The notes under the pieces: model-generated
What the model saw: only the letters and a program-made list of their open reading frames with translations
The model's database searches: none
Told to the model about the DNA's origin: nothing
NCBI GenBank assembly: GCA_035493555.1
Contig: DATJIC010000013.1
Coordinates: 1 to 24,973 of the forward strand
Length of the DNA stretch: 24,973 bases
Direction: 5' to 3'
Source: CAMLKC01 sp035493555
GTDB taxonomy: Bacteria > Patescibacteriota > Saccharimonadia > Saccharimonadales > Saccharimonadaceae
Part shown: piece by piece, positions 1-7,665 of the stretch
Layout: each line of letters begins with the position of its first letter
Position numbering within the stretch: position 1 is the stretch's first letter
Position numbers and translations under genes: made by a program

Positions 1-48
1 GGCTGGCTGCATGCAAACAATGTTGTTATGGCGCACCACCAGTAGTTA

Positions 49-77
49 TTGCTTTCAGGGATCGTATCTGTTACAAT
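49..77 (+). promoter_or_regulatory. Promoter of rplU
   Basis: A -35 box TTGCTT (49-54), a 17-nt spacer and a -10 box TACAAT (72-77) precede rplU. The predicted start near 84 gives a leader of about 30 nt ending in an AAAGGAAA ribosome-binding site. The 12-mer TACAATAGGTGA here is repeated exactly before parA (2769-2780). The preceding 48 bases show no other recognisable feature. Confidence 0.65.
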
Positions 78-113
78 AGGTGAGATTGATTAATAAACCT
101 AAAGGAAATCATA

Positions 114-419
114 ATGAAAGCAGTCGTTAAGATCGGTGGCAAACAATTTGTTGTTACCGAAAAAGAGACCCTACTGGTGGACCTCCTCCAGGAAGGCACA
201 AAAGAGCTCGCGCTTGATGCACTGTTGGTAATCGATGGCGAAAAAACCACGGTTGGCACTCCAACGGTAAAAGGTGTAAAAGTAACCGCTAAGGTGGTTG
301 AAGACCTCGTAAAGGGCGATAAAGTCCGCGCTATCCGCTACAAGGCGAAAAAACGTGTTCACAAAGAAATGGGACACCGCCAAAAGTACTCGAAAATCGA
401 AATCGTTTCTATCAAATAG
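114..419 (+). CDS. rplU: Large ribosomal subunit protein L21 (bL21)
   Basis: This encodes a 101-residue bL21, which binds 23S rRNA in the large ribosomal subunit. The N-terminus (MKAVVKIGGKQFVV) matches the family's conserved start, where a Y/V-I-x-x-G-G-K-Q pattern is typical, and the C-terminal half has the expected RAIRYKAKKRVHKEMGHRQ basic RNA-binding stretch followed by a short I-x-I-V-S-I end. The length is normal for bL21 (about 100 residues). The start is an ATG placed 7 nt after AAAGGAAA. In most bacteria rpmA (bL27) follows immediately; here an ABC exporter follows after 62 nt, so the usual rplU-rpmA pair is broken. Identification is firm. Confidence 0.97.
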   Translation: MKAVVKIGGKQFVVTEKETLLVDLLQEGTKELALDALLVIDGEKTTVGTPTVKGVKVTAKVVEDLVKGDKVRAIRYKAKKRVHKEMGHRQKYSKIEIVSIK

Positions 420-425
420 AACCAC

Positions 426-483
426 ATAATTTCTCGGTTAGGTACTACGGCAGTCCGCTACAAACCTAACTAGAGAAAATTAT
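426..483 (+). promoter_or_regulatory. Long imperfect inverted repeat over the ABC exporter start codon
   Basis: The intergenic region folds on itself. ATAATTTCTC (426-435) pairs with GAGAAAATTAT (473-483) with one bulged A, and GTTAGGT (437-443) pairs with ACCTAAC (464-470). A small CGG/CCG stem (448-450 with 455-457, approximately) lies in the loop. The right arm reaches into the ATG at 482. No U-tract follows, so it is more likely a translation or mRNA-stability element than a terminator. This is seen in the sequence; the function is inferred. Confidence 0.5.
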
Positions 484-2281
484 GAAAACGAATCGTTCAA
501 ACAAGCGCTATGCATCGCTGCGCGCTTATGTAAAATTTATTGCAACGTTCAAAGGCCGCTTTTTTGCGGTTTTTGGGCTGTTTACCGTATCCGATATCAT
601 GCTGGCGACGCTTCCAGTATTTATCGGTCAGTTTGTGGCGGCTATCAGTGCGCATTCGCTCGACCAAAGCCGGATATACTGGCTGGTCGGCATACTCATT
701 GGTATTAGTGTCGTGCACGACATGATCTGGCGGGGAGCGGAGTTCCTGTATTTAAAATGGATCAACGGCAAGAGGTATGAGTTTGAAAACATTGTCTTTC
801 AGGCGGTGTTAAGCAAACCGTATCCGTATTTTATCGACAAGTTTACGGGTAAAATAAGCAGCTACGTGGCAACGATTGGCCGCGAATTCCGTGATTTCGT
901 TGCAGAGATCTGCTATTCATACGCGGACCTGCTCGTGAAGCTGCCCATTATTGCGGTGATTATGTTCACGGTCAACATTCCAACAGGGGTCGTGTTCGTG
1001 GTATCGATCGCTATTATGTTCGTAGTGGGGAGGAAATTGATAGGACGGACAATTACGACCGAAAGGGAACAGACCGATATCGGAGCCAATCTCGACGGCT
1101 ATTCCATTGATGTTATTGGCAACTTTGTCAGTACCAAGGCCTTTCGCCGGGAACGGGCCGAGTTTGAAGCCATTATCCTTAAGCGTAAGGACGTTATCAA
1201 GGCTTCCAACCGCGCGTTTTTCTGGAGTGTCATATTTTGGGGCTCAATGAGTATCGTGGTGCGCTGGGTGATATGGCCCGCAACCATTCTTCTAAACGTC
1301 TATCTGTTCATTCACGGGCAAATCAGCGTGGCGCAAATCACAACCTTCATCTCGACGCTGCTGATCTTCTCGGATTATATATGGATGGTAATTTGGAATA
1401 TCTCGCAGTTCAATATCAAACTTGGCCGGATCGAAGAATCGTACCAGTACCTGTTTGGCGATGCGAACGTTGTCGCCGACCATCTGGAAGGCAAGCATGT
1501 GCTCCAGCAGCACGATAAACTGGCGTTTAATGACCACCTTTCGTTCAAGGATCTTTCTTTTGCCTACCCGGACAAACCCGATCAGGCCGTGCTGAGCGAT
1601 ATCAGCCTGTCGATCAAAAAGAATGAGAAGGTGGGAATTGTTGGCACCAGCGGTAGTGGTAAGACAACTCTTATTAAGTTGCTGCTTGGCTACTATGAGC
1701 TGCCCAAGGCGATGGTGGCGCTTGATGGTGACGAGGTTGATAACCGCCGGCTTGTGGACCTGATTGCGTACGTGCCGCAGGATACGCCGTTATTTCACCG
1801 GACGATCCGCGAAAACATTGCGTATGGTGCAGACGTGCCGGTCACTCAGGAGGAGATTGAAACGGCGGCAAAGCGTGCCCACGCTCACGAGTTTATTACG
1901 CAGACAGCCGAGGGCTACGACGCACTTGTGGGTGAGCGGGGTATTAAGCTTTCTATGGGACAGCGCCAGCGCGTGGCGATTGCACGGGCGTTCCTGGACG
2001 ACAAGCCGCTGCTGATTCTGGACGAAGCCACCAGCGCGCTTGACAGTGAGTCGGAGGTGCTCGTGCAAGAGGCACTCGAGAATCTCTGGAGTGATCGCAC
2101 AGTGCTCGCCATTGCTCACCGGCTTTCAACGCTCCGCCATATGGACCGGATTGTCGTTATGGACAAAGGCCGGATTATCGAGCAGGGAACGCACCGCGAG
2201 CTCCTTGTAAAAAAGGGCAGATACTACCGGCTTTGGCAGCATCAAAGCGGAGGCGTACTCAGCGAAGAAGATCCGTCGTAG
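482..2281 (+). CDS. ABC exporter, fused membrane and ATPase domains
   Basis: This is a 599-residue half-transporter of the ABCB/MsbA type, expected to work as a homodimer or heterodimer in the cytoplasmic membrane and to export an unknown substrate. The N-terminal ~325 residues form a six-helix membrane domain (for example around 28-48 and 155-180). The nucleotide-binding domain follows: Walker A GTSGSGKTT at about 387-395, Q-loop in AYVPQDTPLF, signature near 489-493, Walker B LLILDEATSALD at about 510-521, and the H-loop in AIAHRLSTL near 545. The signature reads LSMGQ instead of LSGGQ; the third position is normally Gly. All other catalytic residues are present, so it should be active. The start overlaps an inverted repeat and has only a weak ribosome-binding site. 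Substrate cannot be predicted; peptide, lipid and drug exporters share this layout. Confidence 0.93.
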   Translation: MKTNRSNKRYASLRAYVKFIATFKGRFFAVFGLFTVSDIMLATLPVFIGQFVAAISAHSLDQSRIYWLVGILIGISVVHDMIWRGAEFLYLKWINGKRYEFENIVFQAVLSKPYPYFIDKFTGKISSYVATIGREFRDFVAEICYSYADLLVKLPIIAVIMFTVNIPTGVVFVVSIAIMFVVGRKLIGRTITTEREQTDIGANLDGYSIDVIGNFVSTKAFRRERAEFEAIILKRKDVIKASNRAFFWSVIFWGSMSIVVRWVIWPATILLNVYLFIHGQISVAQITTFISTLLIFSDYIWMVIWNISQFNIKLGRIEESYQYLFGDANVVADHLEGKHVLQQHDKLAFNDHLSFKDLSFAYPDKPDQAVLSDISLSIKKNEKVGIVGTSGSGKTTLIKLLLGYYELPKAMVALDGDEVDNRRLVDLIAYVPQDTPLFHRTIRENIAYGADVPVTQEEIETAAKRAHAHEFITQTAEGYDALVGERGIKLSMGQRQRVAIARAFLDDKPLLILDEATSALDSESEVLVQEALENLWSDRTVLAIAHRLSTLRHMDRIVVMDKGRIIEQGTHRELLVKKGRYYRLWQHQSGGVLSEEDPS

Positions 2282-2294
2282 GGCGGATCTTCTT
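2265..2294 (+). terminator. Hairpin overlapping the ABC exporter stop codon
   Basis: AAGAAGATCCG (2265-2275) and CGGATCTTCTT (2284-2294) form a perfect 11-bp stem with an 8-nt loop containing the TAG stop of the exporter. There is no long U-run after it, only the pyrimidine-rich 3' arm, so termination efficiency is uncertain. The -10 box of the next gene begins two bases after the hairpin. Confidence 0.5.
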
Positions 2295-2295
2295 G

Positions 2296-2301
2296 TATAC
2301 T
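2296..2301 (+). promoter_or_regulatory. -10 box of the EVE-domain gene
   Basis: TATACT preceded directly by TG lies 7 nt before the ATG at 2309. Initiation would fall at or next to the start codon, giving a leaderless mRNA, although GAAGAGG just before the ATG could also act as a close Shine-Dalgarno in a read-through transcript. No good -35 box is visible. Confidence 0.45.
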
Positions 2302-2308
2302 GAAGAGG

Positions 2309-2740
2309 ATGAAATACTGGATAAACACGATTGCAAAGGCGCATGTTATGCGCGGCGTAGAGGGCGGATTTACGCAGGCAAACCATGGTAAGATCCAGGG
2401 AGTAAAACGGCTTAAAAAAGGTGATCTGATTGTTTTTTACTCTGGCAAGACGGCGTACCCCGATGGTGAACCGTACCAAAAGTTTACGGCGCTTGGACGC
2501 GTGACCGATGACGAGCCGTACCGGGTGGAGATGACTCCTGATTTTCACCCGTACCGGCGCAATGTGGAGTTCTTGGTTATTAAAGAGGCGGATATCAGGC
2601 CGCTTATCAGTGAGCTTAGCTTTATCAAAGATCCAACACATTGGGGATTCCCATTTATGAGGGGTCTGTTTGAAATACCCAAAGAAGACTTTGAAAAGAT
2701 CGCCGCTGCGGTTGATGCTCCCCTTGATATCCCGGGCTAA
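2309..2740 (+). CDS. Stand-alone EVE-domain protein
   Basis: This 143-residue soluble protein matches the EVE (PUA-like) fold, PF01878. The opening MKYWINTIAKAHVMRGVEGGFTQ resembles the start of EVE proteins that work alone, and LKKGDLIVFYSG and FTALGRVTDDEPY are the typical beta-barrel segments. The domain fills the whole protein. In the family, EVE domains bind modified nucleobases in DNA or RNA and are often fused to restriction or RNA-modification enzymes; for solitary versions the ligand is generally unknown. It sits between an ABC exporter and parA with its own candidate promoter, so context does not reveal a partner. The next residues to check would be the aromatic cage positions, which I cannot map without a structure alignment. 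Confidence 0.8.
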   Translation: MKYWINTIAKAHVMRGVEGGFTQANHGKIQGVKRLKKGDLIVFYSGKTAYPDGEPYQKFTALGRVTDDEPYRVEMTPDFHPYRRNVEFLVIKEADIRPLISELSFIKDPTHWGFPFMRGLFEIPKEDFEKIAAAVDAPLDIPG

Positions 2741-2768
2741 AATGGTAGCGGTTTTAGGGGCCGGATGC

Positions 2769-2774
2769 TACAAT
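2769..2774 (+). promoter_or_regulatory. -10 box of parA-parB
   Basis: TACAAT in the context TACAATAGGTGA is identical to the rplU promoter over 12 bases and lies 28 nt before the parA GTG. The -35 region is poor. A purine-rich AAGAAGAGGGAAA stretch (2781-2793) may serve as ribosome-binding site. Confidence 0.5.
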
Positions 2775-2802
2775 AGGTGAAAGAAGAGGGAAATAATAAA
2801 CA

Positions 2803-3564
2803 GTGGCGACAGTCATTTCGGTTACCAATCAAAAAGGTGGCGTAGGTAAGACGACCAGCGCGGTCAACATCGCCTACTACTTAGCAAAACAGGGTAAAAA
2901 GACCTTGTTAATTGATTTTGACCCGCAGGGAAACGCGACGAGCGGGCTGGGTATCGACAAACAGGCGCTCGATGGAACCATGAGCGATGTTATTCTGGAG
3001 ACAAAACAGCTTGTTGATATTATTCTTCCCACCGATCACGCTAACTTATTTGTCGCACCCGCCACACCGCATCTTGCTAACACCGAGGTTGAGCTGGCGC
3101 AGGCTAACCGCCGCTTTACGCGCTTAAAAAATGCGATAGGAACACTGCCTGCCTACGATTATATTTTAATTGATAGCCCCCCAAGTCTGAGCCTCCTTAC
3201 TGTCAACGGGCTGATTGCTGCGCAGTATGTGCTACTGCCGGTGCAGGCAGAGTTTTACGCGCTTGAAGGGCTGGGGCAGCTGCTTGAAACCATGAAGCTG
3301 GTACGAAAAAGCATGAACCCCACACTTGATCTTATTGGTGTGTTACCAACGATGGTTGATGGCCGCACAACGCTTTCGGGCCAGGTGCACGAAGAAATCA
3401 AAAAACATTTTCCTGGCAAAGTGTTTAAAACGACCATCCCGCGTAATATTCGCCTTGCCGAAGCGCCGAGCCATGGTTTGCCGGTTGGGGCGTATGACCG
3501 CTTTTCTAAGGGTGCCCGCGCCTACAAAGCTGTCACAAAAGAACTAATACAACGGGTAGGCTAA
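2803..3564 (+). CDS. parA: Chromosome-partitioning ATPase ParA (Soj)
   Basis: This 253-residue ParA/Soj ATPase segregates the chromosome origin together with ParB. The deviant Walker A KGGVGKTT lies at residues 11-18, the A' motif LLIDFDPQGNATSGLG around 39-54, and Walker B YILIDSPPS near 124-132. There is no N-terminal DNA-binding extension, so it is a chromosomal (type Ib-like small) ParA that binds DNA nonspecifically as an ATP dimer. The start is GTG: MATVISVTNQKGG is the standard N-terminus, with no better ATG upstream. The gene is followed after 18 nt by parB, forming the classical operon. The pair often lies near the origin, but no parS consensus was found here. Confidence 0.96.
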   Translation: MATVISVTNQKGGVGKTTSAVNIAYYLAKQGKKTLLIDFDPQGNATSGLGIDKQALDGTMSDVILETKQLVDIILPTDHANLFVAPATPHLANTEVELAQANRRFTRLKNAIGTLPAYDYILIDSPPSLSLLTVNGLIAAQYVLLPVQAEFYALEGLGQLLETMKLVRKSMNPTLDLIGVLPTMVDGRTTLSGQVHEEIKKHFPGKVFKTTIPRNIRLAEAPSHGLPVGAYDRFSKGARAYKAVTKELIQRVG

Positions 3565-3582
3565 CGTGATAGGAGGGGTGCG

Positions 3583-4473
3583 ATGAGTGTAAAAAAAGGA
3601 TTGGGCCGAGGGTTTGACTCGTTAATTCCAACCGAGCTTTTAGACGAGTCGTTTGATCCAACCGCGGCACAGGATGACCGTGTGAGCGAGCTTCGCCACA
3701 TCAAGATAGATGAGATTTTTGCCGACCCCGACCAGCCCCGGCGCTCGTTTGATGAATCCGCGCTCGAGGAATTGGCCGCATCCATTGCCGAGCATGGCAT
3801 ACTGCAGCCGATTGTCGTTACCTCTCGGCAAGAGGGCTACCAGATTGTTGCCGGTGAACGCCGGTATCGTGCCGCCAAAATTGCCGGCCTTGATAAGCTG
3901 CCGGCACTTGTTCGGACGCTGACCGACCAGCATAAACTGGAACTCTCGTTAATCGAAAACCTGCAGCGCCGTGATCTCAACCCGCTCGAGACGGCAACGG
4001 CGTATCTTAAGCTGCGTGACCAATTTAATCTCACGCTCGATGAAATTGGCCACCGGGTCGGGGGAAAGTCGGTCAGTACCATCAGCAATACGTTGCGTTT
4101 GCTTCGTCTGCCGGAATCGGTCCGGGAAGCGCTGCTCGACGGCCGCCTCCGTGAAGGCCAGGCCCGCCCGCTCGTTAATCTGGATGAAAAAGTCATTAAC
4201 GAGGTGCTGCCGCGCATTTTAGCCGAAGAGTGGAGCGCACGTAAAATAGAACAGTTTATTGTGCAGCTTAAAAAAGCGGCTACATCTCCTATTGAGAATG
4301 AGCGTAAAAAAGTTACCGCAACACCGTATCAGGACGAAACTGAGCGGCTGGTTAAGCGGCTATCAACGGACGTCAGCGTAAAAACGAACGCCAAAGGCGC
4401 CGGTCAAATCGTGATCCGCTTTAAAAGCGACCTCGACTTCCGGCGTATCAAAAAGCTGCTTGGCGACGCTTAG
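3583..4473 (+). CDS. parB: Chromosome-partitioning protein ParB
   Basis: This 296-residue ParB binds parS DNA, clamps and spreads on it with CTP, and stimulates ParA. The N-terminus (KKGLGRGFDSLIP) is the typical ParA-interacting stretch. The ParB/sulfiredoxin-like CTPase domain spans about 38-130 with GERRYRAAKIAG (near 88-99) and the ENLQRRDLNPLE segment. A helix-turn-helix follows (ITLDEIGHRVGGKSVSTISN-like region around 145-170), and a C-terminal dimerisation domain ends the protein near 250-296. A strong AGGAGG ribosome-binding site (3572-3577) fixes the ATG. The stop codon overlaps the convergent lepB stop by 4 nt (TTAG). Confidence 0.96.
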   Translation: MSVKKGLGRGFDSLIPTELLDESFDPTAAQDDRVSELRHIKIDEIFADPDQPRRSFDESALEELAASIAEHGILQPIVVTSRQEGYQIVAGERRYRAAKIAGLDKLPALVRTLTDQHKLELSLIENLQRRDLNPLETATAYLKLRDQFNLTLDEIGHRVGGKSVSTISNTLRLLRLPESVREALLDGRLREGQARPLVNLDEKVINEVLPRILAEEWSARKIEQFIVQLKKAATSPIENERKKVTATPYQDETERLVKRLSTDVSVKTNAKGAGQIVIRFKSDLDFRRIKKLLGDA

Positions 4474-5081
4474 TAAAAGCGGATTTTAGTGAGCGGGTAG
4501 ATCCGCATGCTAACGGGACCAACTACGTCATAAAGGGGAATAAGTCCTAAGCCGCTTCGCGAGTCGTACGAATAGTCGCCTTCGCGGTGGTCGCCGGAGA
4601 CGAATAATGTGCCGTTAGTAACGGTCGTATCGACGGAGCCGCTCGTGGGAGAACCCGGGTGGCTGCCGGCATCATTGGCCTGTGCTTTGTCCGGTTCAAA
4701 ACCATCCGGATGTTCTTTGTTATATACCTTCAGTACGCCGTCTTTTACCGTGACGCGTTCGCCCGCAAAAGCAATAACACGTTTAACGATAAATTCATCT
4801 CCCTGGCCGGGATTATATTGTGGGTTCTTGAAAACGATGATCTGGCCGCGCTGAGGCACGTATTCTTTGTTTTGGAGCTGATCCCATGTAACAGGCAGTC
4901 GGTTGACGATCAGCCGGTCGCCGGTGAAAAGAGTAGTCTCCATGCTTGGTCCTAGGACATTAAAACTGCGAAAAACGAACGTGTTAATAAGGAGTGTTCC
5001 AATAAGAACACAAACGATGAATATTAGTATGCCGAGCGCATCCTTAACAAAGGGATGACGTTGCAGAAAAGTTGCTTCCAT
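4470..5081 (-). CDS. lepB: Signal peptidase I
   Basis: This type I signal peptidase (203 residues from the ATG at 5081) cuts signal peptides from exported proteins on the outer face of the membrane. One membrane helix (about residues 13-35) is followed by the catalytic Ser46 in GPSMETT and the general-base Lys100 in FIVKRVIAFAGE; SGDHREGDYSYDSRSGLG is the conserved box E region. A GTG nine bases upstream (5090) would add MST, but it lies inside the predicted -10 box (TATAGT, 5094-5089), so the ATG, 7 nt after that box, is preferred. The mRNA would be leaderless. It is convergent with parB and divergent from the LCP gene. Confidence 0.93.
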   Translation of the reverse strand: MEATFLQRHPFVKDALGILIFIVCVLIGTLLINTFVFRSFNVLGPSMETTLFTGDRLIVNRLPVTWDQLQNKEYVPQRGQIIVFKNPQYNPGQGDEFIVKRVIAFAGERVTVKDGVLKVYNKEHPDGFEPDKAQANDAGSHPGSPTSGSVDTTVTNGTLFVSGDHREGDYSYDSRSGLGLIPLYDVVGPVSMRIYPLTKIRFY

Positions 5082-5088
5082 TGTACTC

Positions 5089-5094
5089 ACTATA
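5089..5094 (-). promoter_or_regulatory. -10 box of lepB
   Basis: Reading the minus strand, TGTATAGT places a -10 hexamer TATAGT at 5094-5089, 7 nt before the ATG at 5081. No Shine-Dalgarno sequence fits between them. The -35 region is weak. Confidence 0.45.
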
Positions 5095-5140
5095 CACCTT
5101 TTAGGGGCTCTATAAAAGTAAACCTGTTATGATTTTCCGG

Positions 5141-5169
5141 TTCAAAAAAATGAAGGGATCATATATAGT
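5141..5169 (+). promoter_or_regulatory. Promoter of the LCP-family gene
   Basis: TTCAAA (5141-5146), a 17-nt spacer and TATAGT (5164-5169) point to initiation near 5176. This lies inside the longer open frame that begins at 5129 and supports the ATG at 5183 as the real start. Confidence 0.5.
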
Positions 5170-5182
5170 AAGTGAAGTACTT

Positions 5183-6826
5183 ATGGCAGGCAACAAACAT
5201 TCACTTGATGGATTTGTCCCACGCCGACCCGGTAGCGCGGATCGCCCAGAGCGTCGGATTGGACAACATACAGACGAAATTCCTTCGCGTTTTACAAAGG
5301 TAGCCAAAGAAAGCCAGCCGCTTCAGCCAGGTGTCATTAACCGTGGCGAACTGGGCATCGCCCGCAAGGATATCGATAGCTCGCTTAAGGGCATTGATAT
5401 TATTGACGAGCCTAAAAAAGGGAAGGACAAGCGCGGCCGTAAAAAAGGCCCGATCAGCAAGAAAAAGCGTATCATTAAATGGACAATTATTGCATTTGTC
5501 GTCGTTCTTCTTGGATTTGCAGGCTTTATGGCATATAAGGTTTTAAACGCCGGCGGTAATATTTTTAAGGGCAGTATCCTTGATATTCTGCAAAGCCAGC
5601 CGCTAAAGCAGGACGCTAACGGCCGGAGTAATATCCTTATCCTTGGTACGTCCGAGGACGACCCGGGACATGGAGGGGCGTATTTGACCGACTCTATGAT
5701 GGTGATGAGCATTGACCAGAACAAAAAAGTTGTCGATATGTTTAGCATTCCCCGTGACCTATACGTTCAATACGGTATGGCCTGTAACAGCGGCTACCAG
5801 GGGAAGATCAACGAGTACTTTAACTGTGTTAATACCGATTGGAAGAGCAAATCCGCCGAGGACGAGCGTTTGACGAAAACCCGCCAGTTCGTAGGCGGTA
5901 TCTTTGGCGTGGATATCCAGTATGCCGTACATGTTAACAACACGGTTATCAAACAGGCGGTTGATGCGGTTGGCGGGGTAGACGTTGATATCCAAGGTGA
6001 CGGTGATGTTCCATACGGCGTAAAAGCTGGCAGTATTCTCGACCGTAACTTTGACTGGCGATGCAACTACAATTGTTACCTTGTAAAATATGGCCCGGGC
6101 GTTCATCACCTTGACGGTACGCACGCGCTCTTTTTGGCCCAAGCGAGGGGTGATACGGCACCGACATATGGACTCGCCCGCTCTAACTTTGACCGCGAGA
6201 TAAACCAGCAAAAGATTATCGTGGCGCTAAAAGAAAAAGCGGCTAGCTCGGGTACGTTTACAAACCCCGCAAAGGTAACAGGCCTGTTAGACGCACTGGG
6301 CAACAACCTCCGGACGAACTTTGAAACCAAAGAGATCCGTACGCTCATGCGGCTAGGCAGTGAAATCGACTCGAAGAACATTAACCGCCTTAACCTTAGC
6401 GATGGTGACAAAGCTGTCGTGGAGTCGGGCCAAGAGGGCGGTGCTAGTGTTGTCGTTCCGACGGCCGGAGTATTTAACTACACCGCAATCCGTGCGTTTA
6501 TCGCAAAAGCACTCAGCAGTAACGAGGTGGTCCGTGAAGGAGCGAACCTCGCCGTGCTAAACGGTTCGGGCAAAGCCGGCGTTGCGCAAACGCAGGCCGA
6601 CAAGCTGACGGCCGCAGGCTTTACCGTTACAACCGTTGATACTGCGCCTGCAGGCCAGTATGCGGATGTTGAGGTGTATCAGATTGGCAAGGGAATGGAT
6701 AAAACGAAAGCCAAACTCGAGTCGACATTTAAAGTCAAAGTAAAGACGACGGCGCCTCCGGTGTCGGTGGCTGCGGGCACTAACTTTGTGATTATATTCG
6801 GCAAAGATCCCACAAGCTCGAACTAG
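5183..6826 (+). CDS. LytR-CpsA-Psr (LCP) family cell-wall ligase
   Basis: This is a 547-residue membrane-anchored LCP protein. The family transfers polyprenyl-phosphate-linked glycopolymers to peptidoglycan or other cell-surface acceptors. Layout: a basic, probably disordered cytoplasmic N-terminus ending in KGPISKKKR; one membrane helix at about 99-121; an LCP domain (PF03816) from about 149 to 365 with SNILILGTSEDD, DSMMVMSIDQ, FSIPRDLYV, VNNTVIKQAVDAVGGVDVDI and the LARSNFDREINQQ arginine motif; and a C-terminal LytR_C domain (PF13399) at about 450-547, beginning NLAVLNGSGKAGVAQ. The frame is open from 5129, adding 18 residues, but a promoter lies in that extension. Together with uppS in this window it implies undecaprenyl-linked surface-polymer assembly. 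Confidence 0.93.
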   Translation: MAGNKHSLDGFVPRRPGSADRPERRIGQHTDEIPSRFTKVAKESQPLQPGVINRGELGIARKDIDSSLKGIDIIDEPKKGKDKRGRKKGPISKKKRIIKWTIIAFVVVLLGFAGFMAYKVLNAGGNIFKGSILDILQSQPLKQDANGRSNILILGTSEDDPGHGGAYLTDSMMVMSIDQNKKVVDMFSIPRDLYVQYGMACNSGYQGKINEYFNCVNTDWKSKSAEDERLTKTRQFVGGIFGVDIQYAVHVNNTVIKQAVDAVGGVDVDIQGDGDVPYGVKAGSILDRNFDWRCNYNCYLVKYGPGVHHLDGTHALFLAQARGDTAPTYGLARSNFDREINQQKIIVALKEKAASSGTFTNPAKVTGLLDALGNNLRTNFETKEIRTLMRLGSEIDSKNINRLNLSDGDKAVVESGQEGGASVVVPTAGVFNYTAIRAFIAKALSSNEVVREGANLAVLNGSGKAGVAQTQADKLTAAGFTVTTVDTAPAGQYADVEVYQIGKGMDKTKAKLESTFKVKVKTTAPPVSVAAGTNFVIIFGKDPTSSN

Positions 6827-6832
6827 ATGATG

Positions 6833-6838
6833 TATAAT
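6833..6838 (+). promoter_or_regulatory. -10 box of the 259-residue membrane protein gene
   Basis: TATAAT, again preceded by TG, lies 11 nt before the ATG at 6850 and just after the LCP stop. The predicted leader is about 4 nt, with no Shine-Dalgarno sequence and no good -35 box. Confidence 0.5.
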
Positions 6839-6849
6839 AGACTCTAAGT

Positions 6850-7629
6850 ATGGAGCTGTTGAAATTACCAAACAAACGCTCGCTTTTTAGTGAGATTATC
6901 TACATTGCTCTGAACGTTATGTTGGCGGTGGCCGTTTTAGGTGTGGTGTGGGCTGTTGAATCGCCGTACGCGGCGTTTCTACTGGTTCTCCTTAGCAAAT
7001 GGCGGGTCCTTGCCGTGCGACCGCGGTACTGGTTTGTTAACCTGCAGTCCAACCTCGTTGATCTTATCGTGGGGCTTAGCGTTGTGGTCCTCTTGTATGC
7101 CGCTAACGGGGCATTGACCGCCCAAATACTTATGACGCTGCTGTATATCGGATGGCTATTGTTTATCAAGCCACGGTCAAAGCGCTCGTTCATTGCCGTG
7201 CAGGCAGGAGTGGCGACATTTCTTGGCATTACGGCACTTATGCTGGTGTCGTATAGCTGGATAGCCTCTTTGGTTGTTCTTTTGATGTGGGTCATTGGCT
7301 ATAGCGCCGCGCGTCACGTGCTCGGCAGCTACGAAGAAGCGCATATCTCATTCTACAGCTTGGTGTGGGGGTTGTTTTTTGCTGAGCTCGGATGGCTGAT
7401 GTATCACTGGACCTTCGCCTACTCGTTGCCTGGAACGGGTGACATTAAGCTTCCGCAGGGTGCATTAATCGCTCTTGCTGTTAGCTTTATTGCCGAGCGT
7501 GCGTATGCCAGCTACGAAAAACACGGCTCCATTCATTCGAATGACATGATCCTGCCATCGCTTCTTTCGGTGAGCCTGGTTATTATTCTGCTGGTATTTT
7601 TTAATACGGTAAGTGTCGGTTCGGTTTAA
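6850..7629 (+). CDS. Multi-pass membrane protein of unknown function
   Basis: I do not recognise this 259-residue protein. It has about seven to eight hydrophobic segments (roughly residues 15-36, 38-52, 68-86, 92-106, 117-134, 137-153, 170-188 and 235-255). Positively charged loops (SKWRVLAVRPRYW, IKPRSKRS) suggest their cytoplasmic side. A polar loop with SYEKHGSIHSNDM precedes the last helix. No catalytic motif is evident; a transporter, polymer-export or structural membrane role is possible. It lies between the LCP ligase and the HtrA protease on the same strand, so a cell-envelope role is a reasonable inference only. The predicted mRNA is nearly leaderless. Confidence 0.85.
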   Translation: MELLKLPNKRSLFSEIIYIALNVMLAVAVLGVVWAVESPYAAFLLVLLSKWRVLAVRPRYWFVNLQSNLVDLIVGLSVVVLLYAANGALTAQILMTLLYIGWLLFIKPRSKRSFIAVQAGVATFLGITALMLVSYSWIASLVVLLMWVIGYSAARHVLGSYEEAHISFYSLVWGLFFAELGWLMYHWTFAYSLPGTGDIKLPQGALIALAVSFIAERAYASYEKHGSIHSNDMILPSLLSVSLVIILLVFFNTVSVGSV

Positions 7630-7665
7630 GCCGGACTTCAGCTTTGGGGGGTAAGCTTGAGGATA

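Noticed and set aside
2126..2641. 171-residue minus-strand frame over the EVE gene
   Set aside because: It is a shadow of the exporter end and the EVE gene, with no recognisable domain or ribosome-binding site.
4479..4506. GCGGAT/ATCCGC stem followed by TTTT on the minus strand as lepB terminator
   Set aside because: The stem is only 6 bp with a loop of 16 bases and lies before the stop codon; too weak to annotate.
7311..7324. TCACGTG core resembling the centre of a parS site
   Set aside because: The flanks do not form the TGTTTCACGTGAAACA palindrome, and it lies inside a membrane protein gene, so it is probably chance.
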